Part shown: positions 16,659 through 24,988 of the stretch, one piece after another
Numbering within the stretch: position 1 is the first letter of the stretch
Layout of the letters: the number at the start of each line of letters is the position of its first letter
Notes under the pieces: generated by a model
Databases searched by the model: none
What the model saw: the letters and a program-made list of their open reading frames with translations, nothing else
Told to the model about the DNA's origin: nothing
Source: Streptomyces sp. NBC_01296
GTDB taxonomy: Bacteria > Actinomycetota > Actinomycetes > Streptomycetales > Streptomycetaceae
Reading direction: 5' to 3'
Length of the DNA: 64,000 nt
NCBI RefSeq assembly: GCF_035984415.1
Contig: NZ_CP130720.1
Location: 8,494,001-8,558,000, forward strand
Translations under genes and position numbers: made by a program

Positions 16659-16979
16659 GTGGGGGCGAAGGAACTTTCGCGACGTGCGGCGATCAGCCGA
16701 TTGGTGTTCTACGACGTGCTGTCGGTCGGATTCATCGTGTGGATCTGGATAGGTGACGTCTTCGGCGTCGCGCTGAACGCGTTCGTCACCGCCGCACTGG
16801 CGGTGTACATGGTGGTGGGGCTTCTGATGGTTCTGCGGGCGTCCCGGACCACCACGCCCACCGGCTCGGAGAGCCGGCACCGACCGCCGCTGAACGCTTG
16901 CGGCGTCCCCCGATGGTCAGATGGCGGCGGGGCCGGGCGGCACGTCTGTTCATGGCATGCAGCGGGGACCTCGCCGTAG
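16659..16979 (+). CDS. small membrane protein, hypothetical
   Basis: 106 aa from GTG 16659. Two hydrophobic helices: VFYDVLSVGFIVWIWIGDVF (about residues 17-36) and NAFVTAALAVYMVVGLLMVL (about 40-59). The last 40 residues are polar and low in complexity, and may not belong to the original protein. A G-rich stretch (GGGGGAAAC) precedes the start. No family known to me. Moderate support from the hydrophobic pattern and codon use in the first 60 codons. Confidence 0.45.
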   Translation: MGAKELSRRAAISRLVFYDVLSVGFIVWIWIGDVFGVALNAFVTAALAVYMVVGLLMVLRASRTTTPTGSESRHRPPLNACGVPRWSDGGGAGRHVCSWHAAGTSP

Positions 16980-17108
16980 TCGCCCTGATCACCGCCTGGG
17001 CATGGCCGCCGTCTCCGTCAGCCTCCTCGCCCTCACCTGCTACGAGCGGAAAGGTGGCGGCACCACGGGTTCCGCTCTTCTCCACCGAGACCATCGCGCT
17101 CCTGGACG

Positions 17109-17495
17109 GTGCCCGGCCTCGGGTGGACTGGCGGGCGGTGCGGCCGCAGGTCTCTGCTCATCGCCCTGTCTCCGCTCACCCCGGATACGGACCGGATCCT
17201 GCTCGCCGAGGTGGGCCGGATCGCAAGTGTGGGGTGGGCGGCGGTGGTGCACTGGCGCCGCCGGCATGCCGACTTCCCCGCGCCGGCCGGTGGCACGGAC
17301 GTGCGTCCGGAGTTTGACCGGGGCGCGGTTGTGGCCTGGCTGCTGGCCAACGACAGGATCGAAGTGCCCACGCGTGTCAGGCTGCCTCGGCCGTCGGCGG
17401 GCCGTCAGTCTTCGTCTGGTAGTGGGACGTGGCCTGCCGTCTTCTGCACCGTGGCCTCCAGTTCGTCGCGGTCCAGACCGATCGTCTCTGCGTAG
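17109..17495 (+). pseudogene. HTH domain fragment, excisionase/methylase-type
   Basis: The recognisable part is ILLAEVGRIASVGWAAVVHWRRRHADFP, APAGGTDVRPEFDRGAVVAWL and LANDRIEVP: a winged helix of the kind found at the N-terminus of actinobacterial N-6 DNA methylases and in small excisionase-like proteins. No methylase domain follows. The frame instead runs into the antisense of the next gene (17405-17692). The 5' part lacks a credible start. Most likely the remnant of a larger gene, cut near 17395. Confidence 0.45.
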
Positions 17496-17692
17496 TGGTC
17501 CAGGGCCGTATCCAGCAGCCACCAGGGCTCGCGCGCGTCTTCCCAGGCGTCCCGCCAGGTCACGTGTTGCACGTCGGTCCATTGAGCTGCGTTGCCGAGT
17601 TCGGCCTGAAGGCGCGTCAACTCGGCGTGCAGTTCGTCGGTTGCTTCCTGCAGCTCGATCAGTTCGTCCAGTACATCGGGTTCGATTTCCAT
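17405..17692 (-). CDS. acidic hypothetical protein
   Basis: 95 aa, rich in Glu, Asp, Leu and Trp: DVLDELIELQEATDELHAELTRLQAEL looks like a coiled coil, followed by WRDAWEDAREPWWLLDTALDHYAETIGLDRDEL. No family recognised. It starts at ATG 17692 with a weak ribosome binding site. Codon bias supports this strand over the overlapping plus-strand frame. Confidence 0.55.
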   Translation of the reverse strand: MEIEPDVLDELIELQEATDELHAELTRLQAELGNAAQWTDVQHVTWRDAWEDAREPWWLLDTALDHYAETIGLDRDELEATVQKTAGHVPLPDED

Positions 17693-17853
17693 TCCGGGAC
17701 TTTAGGCGTCAAGATCCTGCCGGCTCGCAGTGCCGCCGGCCGTTAGGGCTCGTCCGGCGGATCATGGGCCGAGCCAGGGCCGGACCGAGGCGAGGGCCGG
17801 CCAGCGCCCTAATCGTGTTGACCGCACCCGGCAGGCAATGCTGGAGTCGGCAC

Positions 17854-18594
17854 GTGGACAGCATCCCCGCCAACCGGCGGCTCTGGAACCGGATCAGCAG
17901 CGCCTACCAGCACGAGCACGACCCGCAAATCGGCGCCGCACCCCGGCTGTGGGGCATGTACTCCATCCCCGACGCGCACCTGCACGCCCTGGGCGACGTC
18001 ACCGGCAAGCGCGTCCTCGAACTCGGCTGCGGCGCTGGCCAGTGGTCCAGGGCGCTCGCCGCCGAGGGCGCCACCGTGGTCGGGCTCGATCTGTCTGAGG
18101 CCCAACTCGCCGCAGCGGCACGCGCGATGGGAGCGGCCCGCTACCCGCTGGTGCAGGGCGCCGCCGAACAGCTCCCCTTCGCCGCAGACAGCTTCGACCT
18201 GGTGTTCTGCGACTTCGGTGGGCTCAGCTGGGCGCCCCCGCACCTGGCCGTCCCGCAGGCCGCACGCGTCTTGTGCCGAGGCGGGCGCCTGGTGTTCAAC
18301 GTCACCAGCCCATGGTTCGAAGCTTGCTACGACGAAGCCGCCAGCCGCGCGACCACGACGCTGCAGCAGGACTACTTCGGGCTGAACACCATCGCCGAAG
18401 ACGACGGCGCGACCAGCTATCAGCTCACCTACGGCGACTGGGTCAAGGTCCTGCGCGGCGCGGGTCTCATCATCGACGACCTCATCGAGCCGCGGCCCGA
18501 ACTCGGAACACCCAACGGCTACAACGAAACCGACCCACCCGACTGGGCACACCGCTGGCCGGCGGAACTGCTCTGGGTAACACACAAACCGTAA
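17854..18594 (+). CDS. class I SAM-dependent methyltransferase
   Basis: 246 aa. The Rossmann-type SAM site is clear: VLELGCGAGQWSRALA (motif I), VVGLDLSEAQL (motif II), AEQLPFAADSFDLVFCDF (post-motif II), and RVLCRGGRLVFNVTSP. UbiE/Methyltransf_11-like, probably acting on a small molecule. Methyl acceptor unknown. Start GTG 17854 with GGAG seven bases upstream. The open frame extends far upstream, but without a start signal. No biosynthetic neighbours hint at a pathway. Confidence 0.85.
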   Translation: MDSIPANRRLWNRISSAYQHEHDPQIGAAPRLWGMYSIPDAHLHALGDVTGKRVLELGCGAGQWSRALAAEGATVVGLDLSEAQLAAAARAMGAARYPLVQGAAEQLPFAADSFDLVFCDFGGLSWAPPHLAVPQAARVLCRGGRLVFNVTSPWFEACYDEAASRATTTLQQDYFGLNTIAEDDGATSYQLTYGDWVKVLRGAGLIIDDLIEPRPELGTPNGYNETDPPDWAHRWPAELLWVTHKP

Positions 18595-18795
18595 GTTCCG
18601 CCGCGCCGAGACGTGAAGGCATCCCCTCGCCGGGCAGCTCGCAAGGGTTGTCCCGTAACTGATCTTTGAAGGGGGCTCCGAGTCTTTGCGACCATCAACC
18701 GCCGCTGCGATCAACAGGTGGCTCCCCCGTGTGGGGGATCGTGATCGTTCACACGGCCGACGCCCTGTCGTCGGAGGTTCGGCGAGGGTGGAGTC

Positions 18796-19323
18796 ATGCC
18801 GATCAACTTTGCTCTGGGCGACACCGAGCGTCCGGTTCCGCGTTGGGCGCTCCGGTTCGCGAAGGCCCTTCCGTTTGTCGTCCTGCCGCACTGCCTGTGG
18901 CGGCTGCCGTTCGCCTTCGACTTCTCGATGGGAATGGTGGATCCGTCGGCACCGCCCATGCCGTGGTGGGTCCCGGCCTACGTGTTCGGGCTGAGCGTGC
19001 TCACCGAGGCACTGGCACTGCTCTGTACCGGCCTGGTCAGCGGGTGGGGCGAGAAAGTTCCGGACTGGGTGCCGCTGATCGGTGGTCGGCAGGTCGCACT
19101 GCTCGCCGCGATCATTCCGGCGGCCTTGGGCGGCCTGGGTCTGGTCGCGCTGTGGGACACCATGCCCCTTGCCTGGTTCGGTCTGCTGGGCTTTGAGGAG
19201 GTCGCCTTCAGTAACGGCTGGTGGATGGTCCTGGCACGCGTGTGCATCAGCCCGGTGATGCTGTGGGGCCCGATCGTGCTCGCCCTTACCTACGCCTACT
19301 ACCGACGTCGCCGAGCTGTCTGA
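18796..19323 (+). CDS. integral membrane protein, hypothetical
   Basis: 175 aa with four predicted transmembrane helices: around residues 20-40 (FVVLPHCLWRLPFAF), 56-78 (WWVPAYVFGLSVLTEALALL), 98-120 (QVALLAAIIPAALGGLGLVAL) and 140-167 (WWMVLARVCISPVMLWGPIVLALTYAY, read in parts). Ends in Arg-Arg-Arg. GGTGGAG precedes ATG 18796. No family recognised. Upstream at about 18645 a GGGTTGTCCCGTAAC motif resembles an IS end, but no element was found. Confidence 0.7.
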   Translation: MPINFALGDTERPVPRWALRFAKALPFVVLPHCLWRLPFAFDFSMGMVDPSAPPMPWWVPAYVFGLSVLTEALALLCTGLVSGWGEKVPDWVPLIGGRQVALLAAIIPAALGGLGLVALWDTMPLAWFGLLGFEEVAFSNGWWMVLARVCISPVMLWGPIVLALTYAYYRRRRAV

Positions 19324-19522
19324 CTCCCGCAGGCCGGGCCGGTGTGGGTGTGATGATCTTGGCGTGGCTGGTGTGATAACGGTGTCGGAACCGCCCTGGA
19401 TAGCCCCGTTCACCGGGTTGAGCCCGCGTGCCTTCGGGAAGTTGGTGGGGCCTTGACCCCGGGTTTTGGACACCGGAGACACTTGGATCTTGATGGTCCA
19501 GGAGAACGGAGTCCCCGTGGGG

Positions 19523-19828
19523 ATGAAGCACAATCCCGCCGAGTTCAAGGCAGACGCGGTCGCGTTGTACCGGTCGAGGCCAGGAGCAACGATCAGGTCG
19601 GTCGCTGGTGATCTCGGGGTGAACACCGAGACACTCCGGAACTGGATCCGGGCCGCCGACGGACGGTGTTCCGGCGCCCACTCCTCGCCGCCGGCCGCTG
19701 CCAAGGCGGGCGGTGACACCGTTCAGGCGGAGCTGGCCGCGGCCCTGAAGAGGATCCGCGAGCTGGAGGAGGAGCGCGACATCCTGCGCAAGGCGGCCCG
19801 GTATTTCGCCGGGGAGACGCGCTGGTGA
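19523..19828 (+). CDS. IS3-family transposase OrfA
   Basis: 101 aa, apparently intact. Helix-turn-helix (KADAVALYRSRPGATIRSVAGDLGVNTETLRNWIRAADG, read in parts) followed by a leucine zipper (AELAAALKRIRELEEERDILRKAARYFA) typical of IS3 OrfA. Start ATG 19523. Its stop overlaps the GTG of orfB. Confidence 0.85.
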   Translation: MKHNPAEFKADAVALYRSRPGATIRSVAGDLGVNTETLRNWIRAADGRCSGAHSSPPAAAKAGGDTVQAELAAALKRIRELEEERDILRKAARYFAGETRW

Positions 19829-20325
19829 ACCGCTGCCAGTTCGTCCAGGATCACCAGCGCCGGTTCGGCGTGAAGCGGCTCTGCGGCATCCTCGGGATCT
19901 CCCGCTCGAGCTTCTACTACTGGCGCCGCACCGCGGCCGCAAGGGCGGTCCGGCAGATCGCCGAGGCCAAGCTCGCGGCCCGGATACGCACGGTCCACCA
20001 GGAATGCGACGGCACCTACGGTGCTCCCAGGATCACCGCCGAACTCCGCGACAAGGGTGAACGGCTCAACCACAAGCGCGTCGCGAGAATCATGCGGACC
20101 ATCGGAGTCGAGGGAGTGCGTCTGCGTCGCCGGCACCGGACCACTGTCCCGGCCGCGGCGAAGGCCCCCGACCTGATCGGCCGGGACTTCACCGCGACGC
20201 AGGTGACGCTTTCCGCTGGCTGACCCGATACAACACCCGACGCCGGCACTCCTAACTCGGTCAGCGGTCTCCGATCGCCTTCGAGATCGCCTTCCAGCTG
20301 ACGTCAACTACCCTGGCCCGAGCCG
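19825..20325 (+). pseudogene. IS3-family transposase OrfB, core deleted
   Basis: Starts at GTG 19825 overlapping the orfA stop. The N-terminus is normal (CQFVQDHQRRFGVKRLCGIL, SFYYWRR, RIMRTIGVEGVRLRRRHRTT) up to DLIGRDFTA. A deletion then joins this to the extreme C-terminus (FRWLTRYNTRRRHS, then LGQRSPIAFE) in another frame, with a TAA inside. All three catalytic acidic residues lie in the missing part. Confidence 0.8.
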
Positions 20326-20358
20326 CATAGACGTGTTCAAAAACCGGGGTCAAGGCCC

Positions 20359-20950
20359 AGCACCGAGAAGGTGCGCGTTGATGCGCGATGCAGGACCCCT
20401 GCTACTGGCTGGCGCGACCGGCGCAGTCGTGCCCCGACCTTTCGGCGACAGCGCGCTGCGTCAGGACGCTGACGGCGGCCGCCGTCATAGGGTGACGATC
20501 AGGATGGCTGCCGCCGCGTTGCGGATCAGGGCGAGGAGGCAGCAGATCCCGCGGCCGCGTCGGGCCTGGGCCACGAAGCGTGCGCGACGGCCGACCACGT
20601 TGTGGACCTGCTCTCGGGCGCCCGTGAAGACCTGCTTCGCGAACTGAGGTGCCGCACGATGGGTTACCTCTCGTCGATCGCCATCTCAGGCGTGACGGCG
20701 ACGCCCGTGTGGTGCGAGGTGGGGTGCCCGTCAGGCCCCTCATGGATGGCGCTGGCCCACTCCGCTTGGCGGGCCCGCAGGGGTCCAGGCTGACCAGGCG
20801 AGCTTCGGCGGCCAGACCGCTTTCGTACAGGCTTGGCTTCCGCGTACGCGCGTCTTTCTCCCTTGACCCACGATGCGTAGAGCAGGCACGGCTCAGATCC
20901 GGTGGTCCGGCCGGTTGGCAGACGGGTCCCCGAGGTTCCGGACGTCCACA
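20359..20950. other. intergenic, no gene recognised
   Basis: About 590 bases. A short plus-strand stretch near 20570-20645 (ATADHVVDLLSGAREDLLREL) has coding-like codon use but no start or family. Nothing else is convincing. Confidence 0.35.
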
Positions 20951-20952
20951 AG

Positions 20953-20974
20953 AAACGGGGAGCGGTCCCCACTT
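20953..20974. promoter_or_regulatory. TetR-type operator, upstream half-perfect copy
   Basis: AAACGGGGA-N4-TCCCCACTT. The core CGGGGA/TCCCC pairs as in the second site, but the outer right arm deviates. It lies 49 bp (centre to centre) upstream of the perfect copy. Confidence 0.6.
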
Positions 20975-21001
20975 TCTGTGCTACCGTCCTGCCTGTCAGG
21001 G

Positions 21002-21023
21002 AAACGGGGAGTAGTCCCCGTTT
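21002..21023. promoter_or_regulatory. TetR-type operator, perfect palindrome
   Basis: AAACGGGGA-N4-TCCCCGTTT, perfect 9-bp arms, 20 bases before the patatin start. Probably bound by the TetR regulator encoded at 23600, in the same gene group. Confidence 0.72.
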
Positions 21024-21043
21024 AAGATGCGGGGCGGGGGATC

Positions 21044-21883
21044 ATGACAGCCACGGCTTTGGTGCTAGGTGGCGGGGGAGCGGTCGGGCTCGCCTGGACG
21101 GTCGGAATGCTGGCCGGGCTGGCCGAGGAGGGCCTCGACCTCTCCGCCGCCGACGTGACGATCGGGACCTCCGCCGGCTCCGTGATCGGTGCGCGGCTCA
21201 CCTCCGGCGTGCGGGCCGAGGAGATGTACCGCGAAGAACTCGACGGAGCCCCGGAGCTCGACGTCACCGTCACCCTGCGCCAGACGGCCCGTTTCCTGTG
21301 GGCCGCACTCGGCTCGCGTGATCCGCGGCGTTCCGCCCAGCGCCTCGGGCGGGCCGCGCTGGCCTCCCGTACCGTCCCCGAGTCGGCCGTGCACGACGCG
21401 GTAGCAGTCCTCCTGGCGGGCATACGCGACTGGCCGTCAGCCGACCTTCGGCTGACGGCCGTCGACGCCCGCAGCGGGGACCTGGCGACGTTCGACTCCG
21501 CCTCGGGCGTCGCCCTCCCCGACGCCGTGGCGGCGAGCTGCGCGGTACCGGTGGTCTGGCCGCCCGTATCGGTGGCCGGCGGCCGATGGATGGACGGAGG
21601 CAGCCGCTCGACGGCCAACGTGCACCTCGCCCGCGGCGCTCGCCGCGTCATCGCCCTCACCCCGATTCCCGAAGCGGTCGGACCCCACCCGAGCGCCACC
21701 GCCCAGGGGGCCGAACTCGCCGCCGGCGGGGCGCTGGTGGCGGTCCTCACCCCCGACCGCGCCGCCCGCAGGGCCTTCGGCCGCAACATGCTCGACCAGA
21801 CCCGCCGTACGGCCGCCGCCCGGGCGGGCCGTGCCCAGGCGGCCTCCTGCGCGGACACCGTCCGCGCGGTGTGGACCCCTTGA
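21044..21883 (+). CDS. patatin-like phospholipase
   Basis: 279 aa serine acyl hydrolase. It has the oxyanion loop LGGGGAVGLAWTVG, nucleophile elbow GTSAGS and catalytic Asp in DGG (GRWMDGGSRSTANV), which make the Ser-Asp dyad complete. Family members hydrolyse phospholipids or other acyl esters in the cytosol or at the membrane. No signal peptide. Start ATG 21044 after a G-rich ribosome binding site. The two palindromes just upstream indicate repressor control. The gene, a short remnant, a P450 and a TetR gene run in the same direction. Confidence 0.87.
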   Translation: MTATALVLGGGGAVGLAWTVGMLAGLAEEGLDLSAADVTIGTSAGSVIGARLTSGVRAEEMYREELDGAPELDVTVTLRQTARFLWAALGSRDPRRSAQRLGRAALASRTVPESAVHDAVAVLLAGIRDWPSADLRLTAVDARSGDLATFDSASGVALPDAVAASCAVPVVWPPVSVAGGRWMDGGSRSTANVHLARGARRVIALTPIPEAVGPHPSATAQGAELAAGGALVAVLTPDRAARRAFGRNMLDQTRRTAAARAGRAQAASCADTVRAVWTP

Positions 21884-21946
21884 CGCATCGGAGGCGTACG
21901 GAGCCGAACGGTGTCCGGCCCCCACGGGCCGCCGCCCACCCCATGA

Positions 21947-22153
21947 GTAACCACCCTCTGGTTCAAGGTCGGCGGCCGTCTCGGGGCGAAGCTCAAGGAA
22001 GCCGTCTGCTTGGGGGTCGTCAAGAACCTCGCCGACGAGGCCGACAGGCCGGGAGGCTACAAGCTCCACCTCATGGAGCGCGGCGGCACCCGGCGGCGGC
22101 TCGTGCAGGCCGAAGACGCCGGAACCCGGACCGATCTCCCGTCGCCCGCCTGA
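21947..22153 (+). pseudogene. coding remnant without a start, family unknown
   Basis: Sixty-eight codons with near-perfect GC3 and protein-like sequence: TLWFKVGGRLGAKLKEAV, LGVVKNLADEADRPGGYKLHL, RGGTRRRLVQAEDAG. The frame opens right after a TGA (21944-21946), and no ATG or GTG is suitably placed. An ATG at 21943 is in another frame. Probably the C-terminal end of a lost gene, or one whose start was frameshifted. I do not recognise the family. Confidence 0.5.
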
Positions 22154-22305
22154 CCCGGCTGCCCCGATCCGGATCCCGGTCCACGACGGGCTCCACAGCC
22201 GGCTCCACGGCGGATCTCCACGGATCTCCACGGATCCCGCCCCACCACCCCTCAGAACGGGAACCCTTCCCCGCTTCGCGTCTCACCGAGAACCAGAGGA
22301 ACACC

Positions 22306-23508
22306 ATGGCTGCCCCGACCCTCGATGAACTCACCCCCACCGGGGCAGGCTTCACCGCCGACCCGCACCCCGTCCACGCCGCACTGCGCGAGAAGGGCCG
22401 TGTGCACCGCGTCCACATCCCCGGGAGCGGTGACGTCTGGCTCGTCCTCGGCCGCGACGAGGTACGCGCCGCGCTCACGGACCCCCGCCTGCGCAACGAC
22501 ATACGGCACTCCGCGACGTGGGAGAGCGACGGGGGCAACGCCATCGGGCTGAACATGCTGCAGACCGACGCCCCCCAGCACACCCGCCTGCGTGCCCTGG
22601 TCGCACGCGAGTTCACCGCCGGTCGGATCGAGGCGATGCGGCCGCGCGTGCAGCAGATCGCCGACCGCCTCCTCGACGCCTTCCCGCCGGCCGGGACCGC
22701 CGATCTGGTCGCCGACTACGCGCTGCCGCTGCCGCTCACCGTCATCTGCGAGCTGCTCGGAGTCCCCGTCGAGGACCAGCGCCTCTTCCACACCTGGTCG
22801 ACCGAGCTCGTCGCACCGTCCTCACCAGCCGCGGCGGGCGCCGCGGCGGGTGAGATGAGCGCGTACTTCGCCGCGCTCATCGCCGCCAAGGCCGGTGATC
22901 CCGGGCCGGACCTGATGAGCGCCCTCGTCGGGGCCTCCACGGCGCCGGACGGGCTCCGCGCCGAGGAACTGCTCGGCATGGCCTTCCTGCTGCTGGTCGC
23001 CGGGCACGAGACCACGGTCAACCTCATCTCGGGCGGTGTCCTGAACCTGCTGCGCCACCCCGACCAGCTCGCCGCGCTGCGGGCGGAGCCAGGCCTCCTC
23101 GACGGCGCCGTCGAGGAGATGCTCCGCCACGACGGGCCCGTCGCCGCGGCGGCCTTCCGGTTCGCCGCGGAACCCCTGGAGATCGCGGGGGTCCGGATCC
23201 CGGCCGGCGACAGCGTGATGCTCTCCTTGGTCGCAGCCTCCCGCGACCCCGAGCACTTCGCCGACCCCGATCGCTTCGACATCCGCCGCGCCGCCCGGGG
23301 ACACCTCGCTTTCGGCCACGGCATCCACCACTGCCTGGGTGCGCCACTCGCCCGCGTCGAAGGCCGGATCGCCGTGGCGACCCTGCTGCGGCGGCTGCCG
23401 GACCTTGCCCTGGCCACCGAACCCGACTCCCTCGTACACCGGCCGAGCACCATGCTCAGGGGCGTCGTCGCCCTGCCGGTGCGCTGGTCGCGGCGGCTCC
23501 CCGCGTGA
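22306..23508 (+). CDS. cytochrome P450
   Basis: 400 aa class I bacterial P450. I-helix AGHETT for oxygen activation, K-helix EEMLR (ExxR), and heme loop FGHGIHHCLGAPLAR with the ligand at Cys343. Soluble, needing a ferredoxin and reductase not encoded next to it. Resembles the CYP105/107-type monooxygenases of Streptomyces that hydroxylate secondary metabolites or xenobiotics. Substrate unknown. ATG 22306 has AGAGGA upstream. The TetR gene follows by 91 bp. Intact. Confidence 0.93.
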   Translation: MAAPTLDELTPTGAGFTADPHPVHAALREKGRVHRVHIPGSGDVWLVLGRDEVRAALTDPRLRNDIRHSATWESDGGNAIGLNMLQTDAPQHTRLRALVAREFTAGRIEAMRPRVQQIADRLLDAFPPAGTADLVADYALPLPLTVICELLGVPVEDQRLFHTWSTELVAPSSPAAAGAAAGEMSAYFAALIAAKAGDPGPDLMSALVGASTAPDGLRAEELLGMAFLLLVAGHETTVNLISGGVLNLLRHPDQLAALRAEPGLLDGAVEEMLRHDGPVAAAAFRFAAEPLEIAGVRIPAGDSVMLSLVAASRDPEHFADPDRFDIRRAARGHLAFGHGIHHCLGAPLARVEGRIAVATLLRRLPDLALATEPDSLVHRPSTMLRGVVALPVRWSRRLPA

Positions 23509-23599
23509 CGCCGCCACCGATGGCGCTAGCATCCGTACCGGACCACGGTCCCCGGTGCCGGGGCGCCTGCGTGGGCACCGGCGAAGCGAGGAGTGGACA

Positions 23600-24271
23600 G
23601 TGACCCCGGGCACGGAACGGCCTGCGCCGCTACGGCGTGACGCGCTGCGCAACCGCGAGCTGCTGCTGGCCGCCGCACGCAAAGCCTTCGCCGCCCAGGG
23701 CCTGGACGCCCGCCTCGACGTGATCGCCCGCCAAGCCGGCGTCGGAAACGCCACCCTGTACCGGCACTTCCCCACCCGCGCCGCCCTGATCGACGCGGTG
23801 TTCCGCGACGCGCTCCAGGGCACGGTCGACGCCGGAGAAGAGGCCCGCGGCGCGGCCGATTCCTGGGCGGGGCTGGCCTCCTACCTGGAGACGGTCTTCA
23901 CCGTGCTGGCAGCGGACCGGGGCGTCAACGACCTGATGACGACCCCGATCGAAGGGGTGACCTCCCTCGACGCCGTCCACGTCCACAACCACGAGACGAT
24001 CTCCCTGCTCGTGGACCGTGCCCAGCGTGACGGCGCGATGCGCCCCGACGTCACCGTCGAGGACATGCTCCTGAGCCTGGCCACGCTCGGCCGCTCGGTC
24101 CCCTCCCTGGCGGCCGCAGGGCCGCCGCACGCCTGGCGCCGGCAACTGGTCCTGTTCCTGGACGGCTTGCGCGCCGGTACGCGCCCCCCGTCGGACCTGC
24201 CCGCACCGGGCCTCACCCCGGAACAACTGGCGGCGGTCCTCCTCGACCTGGGCCCCCACCGCCCGACCTGA
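23600..24271 (+). CDS. TetR/AcrR-family regulator
   Basis: 223 aa. N-terminal HTH: LLLAAARKAFAAQGLDARLD, VIARQAGVGNATLYRHFPTRAALIDAVF (residues about 18-62). The C-terminal domain (from about residue 80) resembles TetR_C-type ligand domains of SbtR-like regulators. Start GTG 23600 with GAGGAG eight bases upstream. It closes the patatin-P450 group and is the likely ligand-controlled repressor acting at the two CGGGGA/TCCCCG palindromes at 20953-21023. Confidence 0.9.
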   Translation: MTPGTERPAPLRRDALRNRELLLAAARKAFAAQGLDARLDVIARQAGVGNATLYRHFPTRAALIDAVFRDALQGTVDAGEEARGAADSWAGLASYLETVFTVLAADRGVNDLMTTPIEGVTSLDAVHVHNHETISLLVDRAQRDGAMRPDVTVEDMLLSLATLGRSVPSLAAAGPPHAWRRQLVLFLDGLRAGTRPPSDLPAPGLTPEQLAAVLLDLGPHRPT

Positions 24272-24323
24272 CCCGACCTGCCCCGTCCTGCTCCCAGCCG
24301 CGCTCCCCGCTGGGCGGTGATCA

Positions 24324-24610
24324 TCACGGCTTGGTGGACGCCTTGAACCGGAAGCCGAAGAGCCCGCCGGTCTCGTGTTCGTCGGTGAGGCGGGGGCTGC
24401 GGATGTACGGTTCCGGTCGAATCCCCGCTGTGCAGCGACGCTGAGGCTGTCGGTGTTGATGGTGACGATGTACTGCATGCGTTCTTCCTCGGTCACTGTC
24501 GTGGCGAAGGACAGCGCTTTGGCGATCTGGCGCTCGTCGACGCCGTCGTAGAGGTGGCTGTCGTGGATGAGGAAGTCCGGGCCGCGTCCGTGGCGGTGGG
24601 CCAGGAAAGG
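24324..24610 (-). pseudogene. DUF2326 C-terminal remnant, frameshifted
   Basis: Reads GPDFLIHDSHLYDGVDERQI, ALSFATTVTEEERMQYIVTINTD, then after a frame change near 24440 EPYIRSPRLTDEHETGGLFG, to a stop at 24324. This is the C-terminal part of the DUF2326 (coiled-coil ATPase) proteins that belong to ABC-three-component systems, proposed bacterial conflict systems. The ATPase N-terminus and partner genes are absent. It is fused directly to a Ku fragment on its 5' side. Confidence 0.65.
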
Positions 24611-24612
24611 TC

Positions 24613-24858
24613 GTTTTCGGCTTTCACGGCGACGAGGTATTCGTGCTGGCGCATCACGAACGTCGCGATGCCGGCCTTGCCGGCCTGCTCGAGGGCTTGC
24701 TGGAGGAGGCTGTACACCTTCTGGTGCTCCTGTCCCCTGGGCGCGAGGTAGTACGTCTTGTCGAAGAAGATCGGATCGACGTCCTCGAGATCCACGAACC
24801 CGGCGATGTCCAGCGCCTGCGAACGGCCGGGCGCGATCTCGTCGAGCTCCCACGGGTG
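24613..24858 (-). pseudogene. Ku protein fragment
   Basis: About 82 codons of a bacterial Ku DNA-end-binding protein: LDIAGFVDLEDVDPIFFDKT, YYLAPRGQEHQKVYSLLQQA, GKAGIATFVMRQHEYLVAV. Both ends are cut. Upstream sequence (minus strand, 24860-24990) is unrelated, and downstream it runs into the DUF2326 remnant. Ku works with LigD in non-homologous end joining; a ligase remnant lies at 10.5 kb. Not functional. Confidence 0.75.
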
Positions 24859-24988
24859 GCTTTGTTGATCTCTAGGAACAGCGTTTGGCGACCGGTTCCG
24901 GAGGCAGTTGGTGATCACCTGACTCACGAATCTCGATGAGAAACGACGGCACTGTCGTGTCCACGAACGTGGGACGGCCAGCCGCTCG

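Larger units (their letters stand above)
19448..20358 (+). mobile_element. IS3-family element, internally deleted
   Basis: A 911-bp element bounded by 26-bp inverted repeats (19448-19473, 20333-20358) with two mismatches. It carries orfA, the first third of orfB and the last few codons of orfB. The DDE catalytic core has been removed. Intact relatives are about 1.2-1.3 kb, so several hundred bases are missing. It could only move if a related transposase acts on its ends. Confidence 0.82.

Noticed and set aside
18640..18670. GGGTTGTCCCGTAAC motif as an IS end
   Set aside because: It resembles known IS termini, but no partner repeat or transposase piece was found within a few kilobases.
21044..24271. 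Patatin-P450-TetR group as part of an antibiotic gene cluster
   Set aside because: No polyketide, peptide or terpene synthase is nearby, and the flanks are IS relics and fragments.
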